Assembly (NCBI GenBank): GCA_013824245.1
Contig: PNNN01000009.1
Span: forward strand, 62,001 to 126,000
Direction of reading: 5' to 3'
Origin: Chlorobiaceae bacterium
GTDB taxonomy: Bacteria; Bacteroidota; Ignavibacteria; UBA10030; SZUA-254
Length of the DNA stretch: 64,000 nt
Part shown: positions 18,875 to 27,519 of the stretch, one piece after another
Layout: each line of letters opens with the position of its first letter
Position numbering within the stretch: the stretch's first letter is position 1
The notes under the pieces: generated by a model
Told to the model about the DNA's origin: nothing
Seen by the model: the letters and a program-made list of their open reading frames with translations, nothing else
The model's database searches: none
Position numbers and translations under genes: made by a program

Positions 18875-20338
18875 ATGCTTTCGCTTGAATTAATTCTACT
18901 GACCGGATCATTCCTGATTCTCTTAAGCATCGGTATCGCACGATTTACCGACAACTTGGGAGTTCCAACATTATTACTCTTTCTTGGCATCGGAATTTTA
19001 GCAGGGGCGGAGGGACCGGGAGGAATTCATTTCAATGATTTAGGTTTCGCTCGTTCATTAGGAATCGTTTCTCTAATCCTAATACTATTTGCCGGTGGTT
19101 TAGATACACAATGGTCATCAGTTCGAACCGTTGTTTTTCAGGCGGTTAGTTTATCGACATTTGGAGTTCTGATTACAGCAGGTGCAGTTGGTATTTTTGT
19201 ATCATACTTTTTCCACTTTTCTATACTTGAGGGTTTACTCCTCGGTGCAGTTATTTCTTCAACAGATGCCGCTGCTGTTTTCTCAGTATTGCGATCGAGA
19301 AATGTGAATCTAAGCGGTCAATTAAAACCATTGATCGAACTTGAATCAGGTAGCAACGATCCGATGGCAGTATTTCTCACCATTGGTATCATTCAGATTC
19401 TCGTTAACCCTTTCACTACATGGCTGGACATAATTGTTTTGTTCATCGTCCAGATGGGAATTGGCGCTTTGGGTGGTTTAGTGTTTGGGAAATTAATCAT
19501 TTTCTTGCTGAATCATTTAAAAATATATTATGAAGGAGTCTACCCGGTATTCACGCTTGCATTTGCAATACTCGTCTATTCGATAACATCAATTATCGGT
19601 GGAAGTGGATTTCTTGCTGTTTATCTTGCGGGAATTTTGTTAGGGAATTCCGAAGTTGTTCATAAAAAGAATATGTTTCGTTTCTTTGATGGAATGGCAT
19701 GGCTTAGCCAAATAGGTATGTTTCTGACGTTAGGATTATTGATCTATCCATCTCATATTCTTCCTGTGTTAGGGATCGGTTTAACTACATCATTGTTTTT
19801 AATGTTTGTAGCTCGGCCCATCAGTGTGTTTGTTTCACTTATCAGTAAAAAATTCCACTGGCGTGAAAAGGCGATGGTGTCATGGGTCGGACTGCGCGGC
19901 GCTGTACCAATTATACTTGCCACATTTCCCTTGATGGCTAATCTTCCAAACTCGGAAATGATGTTTAACATTGTATTCTTTATTGTTCTGACCTCCGCGT
20001 TGTTTCAGGGGTGGTCAATCCCGATTGTGGCGAAGTTGCTTAGAGTTGATGCACCCTGGCAGCATAAGAGAAAATACCCGATAGAGTTTGAGCCGCCTCG
20101 CGGTGTCGATACTGAGTTGATTGATTTCATCGTTCCGTATAATGCTGATATGATCGGGAAATCGATCGTCGAGTTGGGATTGCCTGATGATAGTCTGATT
20201 GTTTTGATAAGTCGTAATGATGAATATATTGTACCGAGTGGTGGCACTTCATTAGAAGCCGGAGATACTTTACTGATACTTGTGAACAAACAAAATATGC
20301 CGCGTGTGCGTGAAATATTTTCGGAACAAAAGTTTTAG
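18875..20338 (+). CDS. Potassium/proton antiporter of the CPA1 family, NhaP2-like
   Basis: A 487-residue protein with about 12-13 membrane helices (1-390) and a cytoplasmic TrkA-C/RCK-C-like domain (about 405-485, MIGKSIVELGLPDDSLIVLISR). The ion-binding helices read ISSTDAAAVFSVLR and ELESGSNDPMAVFL, the ND pair typical of CPA1 exchangers, and VGLRGAVPIILATFP is another family landmark. NhaP2/CvrA-type proteins expel K+ or Na+ for protons, and the C-terminal domain usually senses a nucleotide. Together with the upstream transporter it gives the block two cation antiporters. Confidence 0.88.
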   Translation: MLSLELILLTGSFLILLSIGIARFTDNLGVPTLLLFLGIGILAGAEGPGGIHFNDLGFARSLGIVSLILILFAGGLDTQWSSVRTVVFQAVSLSTFGVLITAGAVGIFVSYFFHFSILEGLLLGAVISSTDAAAVFSVLRSRNVNLSGQLKPLIELESGSNDPMAVFLTIGIIQILVNPFTTWLDIIVLFIVQMGIGALGGLVFGKLIIFLLNHLKIYYEGVYPVFTLAFAILVYSITSIIGGSGFLAVYLAGILLGNSEVVHKKNMFRFFDGMAWLSQIGMFLTLGLLIYPSHILPVLGIGLTTSLFLMFVARPISVFVSLISKKFHWREKAMVSWVGLRGAVPIILATFPLMANLPNSEMMFNIVFFIVLTSALFQGWSIPIVAKLLRVDAPWQHKRKYPIEFEPPRGVDTELIDFIVPYNADMIGKSIVELGLPDDSLIVLISRNDEYIVPSGGTSLEAGDTLLILVNKQNMPRVREIFSEQKF

Positions 20339-20366
20339 TTAGGAAAATATCCGAAGTAAGAGAAGT

Positions 20367-20386
20367 AAATCGGCGTGTGCCGATTT
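20367..20386. terminator. Bidirectional hairpin between convergent genes
   Basis: AAATCGGC and GCCGATTT form a perfect 8-bp stem around GTGT in the gap between the convergent antiporter and universal stress protein genes. T-runs are short, so terminator function is inferred mostly from position. Confidence 0.45.
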
Positions 20387-20422
20387 AGTATAATTAGATA
20401 ACCATTCCCTGTAATATTAAAA

Positions 20423-21325
20423 TTATTGTTTAATATATTCGCCGAAACGACTTTGAAAAACAACCTTGTGAACGGGATGGGTAACAGTGAGCACCGGAAT
20501 GCTCACCCGGCGCACAACCTCTTCGGTAGTATTCCCGATTTGTACTCTACGCATTCCTCGTGTGCCATGCGTTCCCATAACAATCAAATCTGCCTGATAT
20601 TCTTGCGCCAATCGAACTATAGCATTTTCCGGTTCGATATCTTTATCGATGAACTTCTCAGTATTTACATCAGCCGCTCTATCGTGGTATATCTGCAAAT
20701 CTGGAAATTTATCAATTAGACGTTCCGGATGAGCAAAAGAAATATCGGCAACATGCAGCAACAATAGTTTGGCTGAGTAGTGGCGTGCAATTGAAATTGC
20801 ATACGGAAGAGCATAGTTACCATATTCAGAAAAATCTGTTGGGCATAAAATAGTTTTTATTTGTGGAATAAAATTAGAACTCTGCGAAGCGATTGTGAAA
20901 ATGGGAGTTCGTATGAGTCGAACGACTCGTTCTGCTGTACTTCCGATGAGATGTGGTGATGAGCGTCCTAATCCAAGAGTTGAAAGGACAACTGCTGAAT
21001 ATCCGTTTGTTTCGGCTTCATTAATAATTTCAATATAAGGCGTTCCAGATCGTATCAGAACGTTAGTATGTTGATTGTCTAATTTCAGTGTTTCAATAAT
21101 TTCAGAAAATTTACGATGAGCCAGCTCCTCAATTACTTTACGATGTTCCAATCGTTGGTGTTCATTTTGCATAAAGTACCCAGGAGCTGTTGTAAAATAT
21201 CCATCAACATAAAGTAATGTAATTATTCCCTTCAAACGTTCAGCTACATAAATGCCAAAGCGAATAGCATCAAGTGAACTCGGAGAAAAATCTGTCGGGC
21301 ATAGTATTCTTTCAAGTTTATACAT
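20423..21325 (-). CDS. Tandem universal stress protein (two UspA domains)
   Basis: A 300-residue protein made of two Usp domains (about 4-147 and 155-288), each opening with the typical ILCPTDFS strand and Asp. The ATP-binding signature G-2x-G-9x-G(S/T) is nearly complete in both halves. The first has Ser in place of the first Gly (STLGLGRSSPHLIGS), and the second ends GN rather than GS (GTHGTRGMRRVQIGN). Tandem Usp proteins bind ATP or other nucleotides and help under stress. Its place between ion antiporters and the trehalose operon suits an osmotic or energy-stress role (inference). Confidence 0.9.
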   Translation of the reverse strand: MYKLERILCPTDFSPSSLDAIRFGIYVAERLKGIITLLYVDGYFTTAPGYFMQNEHQRLEHRKVIEELAHRKFSEIIETLKLDNQHTNVLIRSGTPYIEIINEAETNGYSAVVLSTLGLGRSSPHLIGSTAERVVRLIRTPIFTIASQSSNFIPQIKTILCPTDFSEYGNYALPYAISIARHYSAKLLLLHVADISFAHPERLIDKFPDLQIYHDRAADVNTEKFIDKDIEPENAIVRLAQEYQADLIVMGTHGTRGMRRVQIGNTTEEVVRRVSIPVLTVTHPVHKVVFQSRFGEYIKQ

Positions 21326-21380
21326 TCTATCCTTTATTTCATTTGTTCTAATGCGTTTCTTTTAAGATAATTGATTTATT

Positions 21381-21509
21381 GAAACTTCTGACAAATTCTT
21401 ACGGAGTCACCCTGAACTCGTTTCAGGGTCTAAAATTGGATAGATTCCGATCCCGCTTTTAGAGCGGGACGGAATGACTCTGATATTTTTTGAATATTTC
21501 AGATGTTTC
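21381..21509. repeat. MITE-like repeat, copy 1 (129 bp)
   Basis: The ends are inverted copies: GAAACTTCTGACAAATTC on the left and GAATATTTCAGATGTTTC on the right (15 of 18 match). Inside are two hairpins, CCCTGAA...TTCAGGG and a larger one centred on CCCGCTTTTAGAGCGGG flanked by ATTCCG/CGGAAT. Apart from 24 bp and scattered substitutions it is the same sequence as 62966-63118. No good target duplication is seen at this copy (flanks ttatt and ttttt). Confidence 0.8.
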
Positions 21510-21565
21510 TTTTTATGAATAATATCTTTGAAACTTTAAGATACCATTAACAAGACGTTATGATC

Positions 21566-22789
21566 CTATAGAAACAGCACATCTTTACCTTTATGGTCAA
21601 GCGAGAGAAAGAGCAGCATGTAATCGCGTAGATGTCTTGTAATAAGAAAATTCTTTCGCACATGTTCTCTGCCATTTATGCCAAGCTGTTGTCCATAAGT
21701 TGGGTTCTGTAACAATTGTTTAAGTGCAAAGGCAGTTCCTTCGATTGTATGAGTAAGCAAACCAGAATAACGGTTAGCGATTTGTAGAGGTATACCGCCC
21801 ACCGAACTTGCGATAACCGGTTTCGCTTTCCAAAGGGCTTCAGCTACCGTTAGCCCAAATCCTTCACGGAGTGATTTTTGCAAAACAACTGATGATGCTC
21901 GTTGAAGTGCATTAATTTCGATATCGCTGCTTGGTGGAAGTAGCAACAGGAAAATATCAGGATCGTTTGCTGCGATTTCCTGAACTTCAGCAAGTACCTT
22001 GGCACCCTCGGGATCATCAGTAGCTCCGCCTCCAGCAAGAACGAGCTGGCAGTCGATGTATTTTCTAACTTTCCGGAAAACCTGTACAACACCTTTCGGA
22101 TCTTTCAAATAATCGAATCTTGAGATTTGTGTTACTATCGGACGATTTTTATCTATCTTGAATTTTTCTAATACTGTATCAATTGTTTCTTGAGGTAAAT
22201 CTTTATTCTTATCGCTCAACGGATCAATCGAGGGTGCGATGAGGACTTGCGGAATCGTTAACTCACGCGCGAATGCAGGTGCCGAAAATATGCTGACATC
22301 GTATTGCTCGATATATTTTTTAAGAAAATTCCAGGTAAAAGGATCAGGACGCGAGAAATCAATATGGCATCGCCAAATCCACTTGTGTCCGATTTCTTTC
22401 CGTCTAGAAATTAGCCCAATTGGTTGAGGATCATGTATGAACATAATGTCTCCACCCAAATCCATATCCCTTACATTCATTTCGTTGGTTTGTATAAACA
22501 AATCCATTTCATCTTTTGAAAATAAAACTTTTTGTCCATGGAGAGCATTATGCATTTTCTTGGTTACTTCATAAAACTTTTCTCCACCTTTTATAACATC
22601 CCAGAAAGCATTAATACCAAGGTCTTTTAAAAGTGGGACCATGCGTATTAATATTTCGGCAACACCACCTCCAACGGCGGTCGAGTTAATGTGTTGGACA
22701 CTAACGTTGGCAAGTTTACTTGCATAAAGTTCCAATTCGTTGATTACATCCTTACCGACGATAGGCTCATATTCATAAAGGTTAGCCAT
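21566..22789 (-). CDS. treT: Trehalose synthase, glycosyltransferring (TreT-like GT4)
   Basis: A 407-residue GT4 retaining glycosyltransferase. The N-terminal Rossmann domain starts with VQHINSTAVGGGVAEIL, the donor-side loop typical of TreT. The C-terminal domain has VTQISRFDYLKDPKGVVQVF, LVLAGGGATDDPEGAKV and the nucleotide-sugar motif KSLREGFGLTVAEALWKAKPVIAS. TreT makes trehalose in one reversible step from glucose and an NDP-glucose. GGAGG lies just ahead of the ATG, overlapping the end of the preceding gene. It is the last gene of the reverse-strand trehalose operon. Confidence 0.85.
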   Translation of the reverse strand: MANLYEYEPIVGKDVINELELYASKLANVSVQHINSTAVGGGVAEILIRMVPLLKDLGINAFWDVIKGGEKFYEVTKKMHNALHGQKVLFSKDEMDLFIQTNEMNVRDMDLGGDIMFIHDPQPIGLISRRKEIGHKWIWRCHIDFSRPDPFTWNFLKKYIEQYDVSIFSAPAFARELTIPQVLIAPSIDPLSDKNKDLPQETIDTVLEKFKIDKNRPIVTQISRFDYLKDPKGVVQVFRKVRKYIDCQLVLAGGGATDDPEGAKVLAEVQEIAANDPDIFLLLLPPSSDIEINALQRASSVVLQKSLREGFGLTVAEALWKAKPVIASSVGGIPLQIANRYSGLLTHTIEGTAFALKQLLQNPTYGQQLGINGREHVRKNFLITRHLRDYMLLFLSLDHKGKDVLFL

Positions 22790-22790
22790 A

Positions 22791-23453
22791 TTATTTTCCC
22801 TCCAATCGCACTCGGACTAATCGCACAAGATTATGTTTGAGGTTATCAAGTGTTTGTGTATATGGATCAAGGTTTTTGAACGCTAATGCTAACTTTTCAT
22901 CTTCAAGTGAATTTTGGATCCAATAACAAAATCGAGATTTTTCCTGGAATAGAGGCGCTTCAAACATGTGATAATAAATTGAATAATTTGAAACGCTTCC
23001 GAGACACTGTTTGAATTCCATTAAATCATTTGCGATGTATTGTGTAGGGAATACAAAGGTTTGAGCGCCCATGAAGTGGAATTCTTCACCTGCTGGAACA
23101 TTTCGATTAGCGGATTCAGGATCATGTTGAATAGAATTTTCAACAATCTCAACAAGTCTTACTTGAATATCTTTTAATGAGGAGAATTGACGAAGATCTA
23201 TACCGGCAATCTCTTCGCCAAGCGCATTATTCTGAAGAACGTTGGTGATCCAATATGCAAAGTCGTTAGGCGGTTCAGGAGAGAGGTATTCATGCTGCTC
23301 GAGAAAGTGATGAGTGTGTTGGTAGATTGATGCAAGCGGTATTTCCTTAATTCCTGTTAGGAGTGCATTTAAGTTTTTTGCTTTCTTCCCTAAGAGGTAT
23401 GTCAGATTTTGGCGTGTGAAAAATTGGAATGGTTCTTTTGCAATGCGATTCAT
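22791..23453 (-). CDS. DUF5752-like protein in the trehalose operon
   Basis: A 220-residue, probably soluble protein without a recognisable catalytic motif. It begins EPFQFFTRQNLTYLLGKKAKNLNALLTGIKEIP and has conserved-looking segments SIYQHTHHFLEQHEYLSPEPPNDFAYWI and FPTQYIANDLMEFKQCLGSVSNYSIYYHMFEA, with several His, Trp and acidic residues. I recognise it as the DUF5752 type of protein that travels with treT and GT20 genes; the family name is from memory. Its ATG overlaps the otsB stop by 4 bases and treT starts at once after it, so it should act in trehalose synthesis or its control. Confidence 0.7.
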   Translation of the reverse strand: MNRIAKEPFQFFTRQNLTYLLGKKAKNLNALLTGIKEIPLASIYQHTHHFLEQHEYLSPEPPNDFAYWITNVLQNNALGEEIAGIDLRQFSSLKDIQVRLVEIVENSIQHDPESANRNVPAGEEFHFMGAQTFVFPTQYIANDLMEFKQCLGSVSNYSIYYHMFEAPLFQEKSRFCYWIQNSLEDEKLALAFKNLDPYTQTLDNLKHNLVRLVRVRLEGK

Positions 23454-24265
23454 AGATGATCTCGTTGATTGTGTTTTAATGAAATAATATTCTCTAAAAA
23501 TTGCCGCACTTCTGAAGTATTGCGGACAAAATATTTTGCATTGGAAGATTTATTTTTACCCACACGAATTGTTACTGCCCTCGATGGCAATAATTTAAAT
23601 GCGTCTTCATCAGTTTTATCGTCTCCAATGAATATAATAATCGATTTATCAGTTGCTCGAAACATTTTTAAGATTCGAAGAATTGCCTGACCTTTATCCC
23701 ATGAAATACAAGGGCGAACTTCGAATACTTTTTTCCCTGTCGTTATTTTTAACATTCCATCATACGGCTGAATGATTTGTTTCAAGACTCTCTTTAGTCG
23801 TCGGACGCGTTCTGGGTTCACATTCCGATAGTGCACACTTAATGTTACTCCTTTGTTCTCAAGAAGAACTCCTTTTATCGGTGTAAGTGATTTTGCGAGA
23901 ACTACATCAACTTTATTAAGTAGTGGCAATACTCGTTTTGCATCTGCGTGTGTCCATGTTTGCTTTTTGTAATGAATCTGGAACCCATGGTTAGCAGCAT
24001 ATAGTATATTTTTGATCCTAACAAGATTGCGAATATCATATAGCGAGCGTCCTGTGACGATGCCGACGAAAATATTCGGCAGTATCGATAACTGAGCAAT
24101 CAACGAACGCATCTTTACCGGAAGTATGGATAATGAGGGTTGTTTTTTTATCGGTACAAGCGTTCCGTCATAATCGAATAGTAAAAATGTTCGGTTACTT
24201 GTCGTAATCCGATGCTGAATGCTATTCCAAACATTTCCATGAAATAAATATGTTGGCACTGTCAT
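23450..24265 (-). CDS. otsB: Trehalose-6-phosphate phosphatase
   Basis: A 271-residue HAD-superfamily phosphatase that removes phosphate from trehalose 6-phosphate. HAD motif I is LLFDYDGTLVPI (about 28-39), motif II is the Thr in VGIVTGRS, and motif IV is FIGDDKTDEDAF (about 216-227). The segment YAANHGFQIH is typical of OtsB. It lies 11 bases downstream of the TPS gene and overlaps the DUF5752-like gene by 4 bases, so TPS and phosphatase are made together as in OtsAB systems. Confidence 0.92.
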   Translation of the reverse strand: MTVPTYLFHGNVWNSIQHRITTSNRTFLLFDYDGTLVPIKKQPSLSILPVKMRSLIAQLSILPNIFVGIVTGRSLYDIRNLVRIKNILYAANHGFQIHYKKQTWTHADAKRVLPLLNKVDVVLAKSLTPIKGVLLENKGVTLSVHYRNVNPERVRRLKRVLKQIIQPYDGMLKITTGKKVFEVRPCISWDKGQAILRILKMFRATDKSIIIFIGDDKTDEDAFKLLPSRAVTIRVGKNKSSNAKYFVRNTSEVRQFLENIISLKHNQRDHL

Positions 24266-24276
24266 AATTCAGTCGA

Positions 24277-26526
24277 CTAAATATTTTTTCCAATTCGTAT
24301 TCGTGAGAGTGTAGCGACCAAATTAGCCGCCCAGCGATAGACGTTATGTTCTTTTAATATTCCCTGCATTCTTTTCATTCGTAATTTTCGTTCATCGGGT
24401 GGCATAGTTAGCGAGGAATGAATCGAATCGGCAACCTCCTCGATGTCATAAGGATTTATAATAAAAGCGTCGTGAAATTCTCTCGATGCACCTGTGAATT
24501 GACTGAGGATAAGCACTCCATCTTCATCGTTTCGCGAAGCAACAAACTCTTTAGCGACTAAATTCATTCCATCGTGAAGCGATGTTACCATGCAAATATC
24601 TGATGCCTTATAATAGCGGTTTATCGTTTCGTGATTGTGATGAGCTTCGAGATAAATAATTGGTTTCCATTTTTTTGTTTGGAAGCGCCAATTAATCTTG
24701 TTTGCGGTTTCTTCTACTTCAGCCAACAAATCGTGATATCTTTTGATATGAGTTCGACTTGGTGCGCCAAGCTCAACGAATGAAAAATTTTCAATGTATT
24801 CAGGATATTTTTCAAAGAACCGCTCAACCCCCTTAAACCGCTCAATGATACCTTTGGTGTAATCAATCCTATCGACACCAACACCAAGAGATTTGAGCGA
24901 AAGACCAAGCTCTTTTTCTAAATTTAATTTCAGTGTGTCTTTTACAATAGCAGTTTGATCATCATATCCGAAAATGGGAGGGAATGCTACGCTAATAGGA
25001 AATGGCTTTACAAGTGTAACATGCTCATTGCGTTCTATTGAAAATTGTTCCCAGTTTATTTTTGATTCGAGGAACCTATCGATCGTATCGAGGAAATTAT
25101 TGCAGTGATATTGGATTTGAAAACCTACCAAATCGGCGGCTAACAGACCTAAAAGTATTTCCCGTTTCCACGGACAGATTCCAAATGATTCAGGGTTGGG
25201 CCATGGAATGTGCCAGAATATTGCTACTCTGGCATCGGGGCGTTTTGATTTAATAAGAAAAGGAAGAAGAGCGAAATGGTAATCTTGAATCAAAATGAGT
25301 GGTTCTTGTTCTTGTTCAATTTCTTCAAGTAATGCTTCTGCAAATTTCTCGTTCACCTTCTGATAGTGCACCCAATCTTCTAAACGGAAAATTGGTCGAT
25401 GGTGTGTGATATGGCAAAGGGGCCAGATACCTTCGTTTGAAAAACCATAGTAATATCCTTCTTCTTCATCTTTTGTGAGCCATACTCGTTTCAAACTGTA
25501 TCGTGGTTCATCCGGTGGAACATCGAGTTTTCCATTTTTATCTGCCATTTCTACATCAGCATCGCCGCTTCCATGAGCAATCCAAACTCCGCTGCAAGCA
25601 CGCATGATAGGATCCAATGCTGTTACTAATCCGCCAGCAGGCACAATGCACTCTATTTTTCCGCCACTCCGGATATGCATGTATGGTTCACGGTTTGAAA
25701 TAACATAAAGATTTTTACCGCCTAATTCTTGCCGAACATGTTCTTTGAGTCGTTCCGGTGTCCATATTGATTCAGCCCGTGCTCGTAGCTGGGCTTCGGT
25801 TTCTGCAGAAGCTCGGGCTAATGCGAGGTTTTTCGCTAAGAGAGTTACTTCTTTTGCAAGAGGTCCTAAAACATCTCCTCGCGGAAGGTTGATTGGTTGT
25901 CTAATCTTGCCCAGTCGCAATCCTTTCAGCCAATCTGCAATCTGTGCTATTGGACCGATCAAACTCCATCGGACTACGAGTATTGTTGTGAGAATGATTA
26001 GAAATGAAAGTGTAAGAAGTCGGACGAAGTTGTAGCGCCAAATCTCTTTAAGTCTGGCCTCAATGTACGATACATTGTGCGTAAGGATTAGTGATCCTAT
26101 AACTTGTTGATCTCTTCGGAGCGGGAAAGTGTAAATGTGTGTTTTTATACCGTTGATTGTTTCAAAGCTTGATATCCCTTCGTTCCTTGTAGTAGACTCC
26201 ATGATGTATTTTATAATCTCTTGCTTAGAAGAATCAATATTGGGACTCCTTTCAACAAATACACCTTGACTATCATAGATAGCAATACCAACAAATGGAT
26301 TACGTTTTACAAAACGTTCGATGAACTTTTTCAACCTCTCAGGTGATTTAGATAGTAACGGTTCAGTGACCGAACCTTCCATGCTTTCAGCAAGTGTGGA
26401 AGCCCGAAGAGTAAGCTCCGTCGTTAATCGCTCTTCTTCATTTTGCACTTGATAATAAGAGAAAATAGTCGCGACGAGTGCAGCCACAAATAAGAGCGAT
26501 ACAATAAGACGAAGTGTAATTTTCAT
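24277..26526 (-). CDS. Membrane-anchored sensor/HAMP-trehalose-6-phosphate synthase fusion
   Basis: A 749-residue fusion. Residues 1-240 look like the front of a receptor: a membrane helix (about 7-26), an extracytoplasmic domain of ~140 residues with the single-Cache-like stretch VGIAIYDSQGVFVERSP, a second helix (about 168-188) and a HAMP-like linker (IGPIAQIADWLKGLRLGK). After a short helical link, residues 275-745 form a GT20 synthase with VISNREPY, QDYHFALLPFL, VDRIDYTKGI (Arg/Lys near 551-556, equivalent to OtsA Arg262/Lys267) and HDGMNLVAKEF near 650. It makes trehalose 6-phosphate from NDP-glucose and glucose 6-phosphate. The front suggests activity set by an external or membrane signal (inference). 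First gene of the operon. Confidence 0.88.
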   Translation of the reverse strand: MKITLRLIVSLLFVAALVATIFSYYQVQNEEERLTTELTLRASTLAESMEGSVTEPLLSKSPERLKKFIERFVKRNPFVGIAIYDSQGVFVERSPNIDSSKQEIIKYIMESTTRNEGISSFETINGIKTHIYTFPLRRDQQVIGSLILTHNVSYIEARLKEIWRYNFVRLLTLSFLIILTTILVVRWSLIGPIAQIADWLKGLRLGKIRQPINLPRGDVLGPLAKEVTLLAKNLALARASAETEAQLRARAESIWTPERLKEHVRQELGGKNLYVISNREPYMHIRSGGKIECIVPAGGLVTALDPIMRACSGVWIAHGSGDADVEMADKNGKLDVPPDEPRYSLKRVWLTKDEEEGYYYGFSNEGIWPLCHITHHRPIFRLEDWVHYQKVNEKFAEALLEEIEQEQEPLILIQDYHFALLPFLIKSKRPDARVAIFWHIPWPNPESFGICPWKREILLGLLAADLVGFQIQYHCNNFLDTIDRFLESKINWEQFSIERNEHVTLVKPFPISVAFPPIFGYDDQTAIVKDTLKLNLEKELGLSLKSLGVGVDRIDYTKGIIERFKGVERFFEKYPEYIENFSFVELGAPSRTHIKRYHDLLAEVEETANKINWRFQTKKWKPIIYLEAHHNHETINRYYKASDICMVTSLHDGMNLVAKEFVASRNDEDGVLILSQFTGASREFHDAFIINPYDIEEVADSIHSSLTMPPDERKLRMKRMQGILKEHNVYRWAANLVATLSRIRIGKNI

Positions 26527-26649
26527 ATTATCATCCCCAGCAGGTTACTTATAAGCAAACAGTAAATATCACGTTTCCATAAAAGCTTATATCATAGAAC
26601 CATAAAATTAAGTCCAGTTTTATTACGATACTGAATTAGTTAAACAGAA

Positions 26650-26700
26650 AGTGTCACCTTTATTTTAATCGGCATCTGATCTGTATTTAAAGATGACACT
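26650..26700. other. Inverted repeat upstream of the trehalose operon
   Basis: AGTGTCACCTTTA and TAAAGATGACACT pair over about 13 bp with one mismatch and a loop of about 25 bases. It lies between the TPS start and the upstream 46-residue membrane peptide gene. It may be a transcript hairpin or an operator; nothing in the sequence decides this. Confidence 0.35.
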
Positions 26701-26755
26701 CTCGATGTTGCTTATTCAATGTTGATCGATACTAAGAGATTTTCAAAATAGTATT

Positions 26756-26896
26756 TTAACCGAATATGCCAGCAAATTGGAGCACCCAAACAAGCAAGCC
26801 AATTACAATAACACCAAGAAGTATTTTGAATTGAATAGGAACATCCTCTACAACTTGTTGCTGATCGGATTTTGTCGATATTTCATTTTTATTCAT
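26756..26896 (-). CDS. 46-residue single-helix membrane peptide
   Basis: A short frame that ordinary gene finders may miss. An AGGAG ribosome site lies exactly 7 bases before the ATG. The product starts with a polar, Gln/Asp/Glu-rich 20 residues (NKNEISTKSDQQQVVEDVP) and ends in one hydrophobic helix, FKILLGVIVIGLLVWVLQFA, then GIFG. It should be a small membrane protein with a cytoplasmic N-terminus. It sits on the same strand 230 bases upstream of the membrane-anchored TPS gene, so it might belong to that unit. I do not recognise a family. Confidence 0.6.
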   Translation of the reverse strand: MNKNEISTKSDQQQVVEDVPIQFKILLGVIVIGLLVWVLQFAGIFG

Positions 26897-27017
26897 AGTA
26901 GTTCTCCTAATTTAATTATTACGCTAACCGTGTGAAAATGGGATATGTTCGTTAGTGAAACATACCGACCATAACTGCACGCTGGTTATGAATTAGTCAA
27001 AAATATGCTAAAGAGAA

Positions 27018-27374
27018 CTAAGCTATGGGAGGATCTCGCGGGAGGTAACGAACGTATGATATCTGTGGGTTAAGTCGATACGGATTTACCAATCCGATAA
27101 TAAAATATTTTTTTGTACCCGGTGATAATTGGGGTGGAGCAATCGCAATGGTTTGTAATTCAATTTTTAAAACTGATGATCGTGGTTTTGCAGGAACCAA
27201 TTGGTGCTGTTCATTTCTGTCATCAGTTTTTGTCGCTGTTTCAAGATAAGATAAGGTCGTAGTCGAAACAATTGCAATACTTGTATGGAAAATTCCCGCA
27301 GATCCAGAAAGGGCAACAATCAAGTAAATTGTTAAGGCGAGAGAAAGAATGATATTTTTCAGATTATTATCCAC
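27018..27374 (-). CDS. Hypothetical membrane-anchored protein
   Basis: A 118-residue frame with a GTG start, the only possible start after an upstream stop. It has one hydrophobic segment (IILSLALTIYLIVALSGSAGIF, about 8-30), then a polar stretch with KTDDRNEQHQLVP and a Pro-rich C-terminus (PPQLSPGTKKYF, YLPRDPPIA). The ribosome site is weak. It could be an exported or anchored small protein upstream of the 46-residue peptide gene, or a chance frame. A weak hairpin (CATAAC/GTTATG, 26970-26990) lies just past its stop. Confidence 0.4.
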   Translation of the reverse strand: MDNNLKNIILSLALTIYLIVALSGSAGIFHTSIAIVSTTTLSYLETATKTDDRNEQHQLVPAKPRSSVLKIELQTIAIAPPQLSPGTKKYFIIGLVNPYRLNPQISYVRYLPRDPPIA

Positions 27375-27519
27375 ATTTCAAGATAACTTATATACGATAA
27401 AGATGCAAGATAAATTCATAATGTTTCTTTCACTCTTTAAATTTTATACTCGGGATATTTTGTTTCTTTCACAAAAAATCCCTAATTTATCAAGTATTTT
27501 AATAAATATTCATACAAAT

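Noticed and set aside
27349-27519. 57-residue N-terminal extension of nuoN
   Set aside because: Not similar to NuoN, hydrophobic by chance, and overlaps the reverse-strand frame at 27018-27374; the ATG at 27520 gives the family length.
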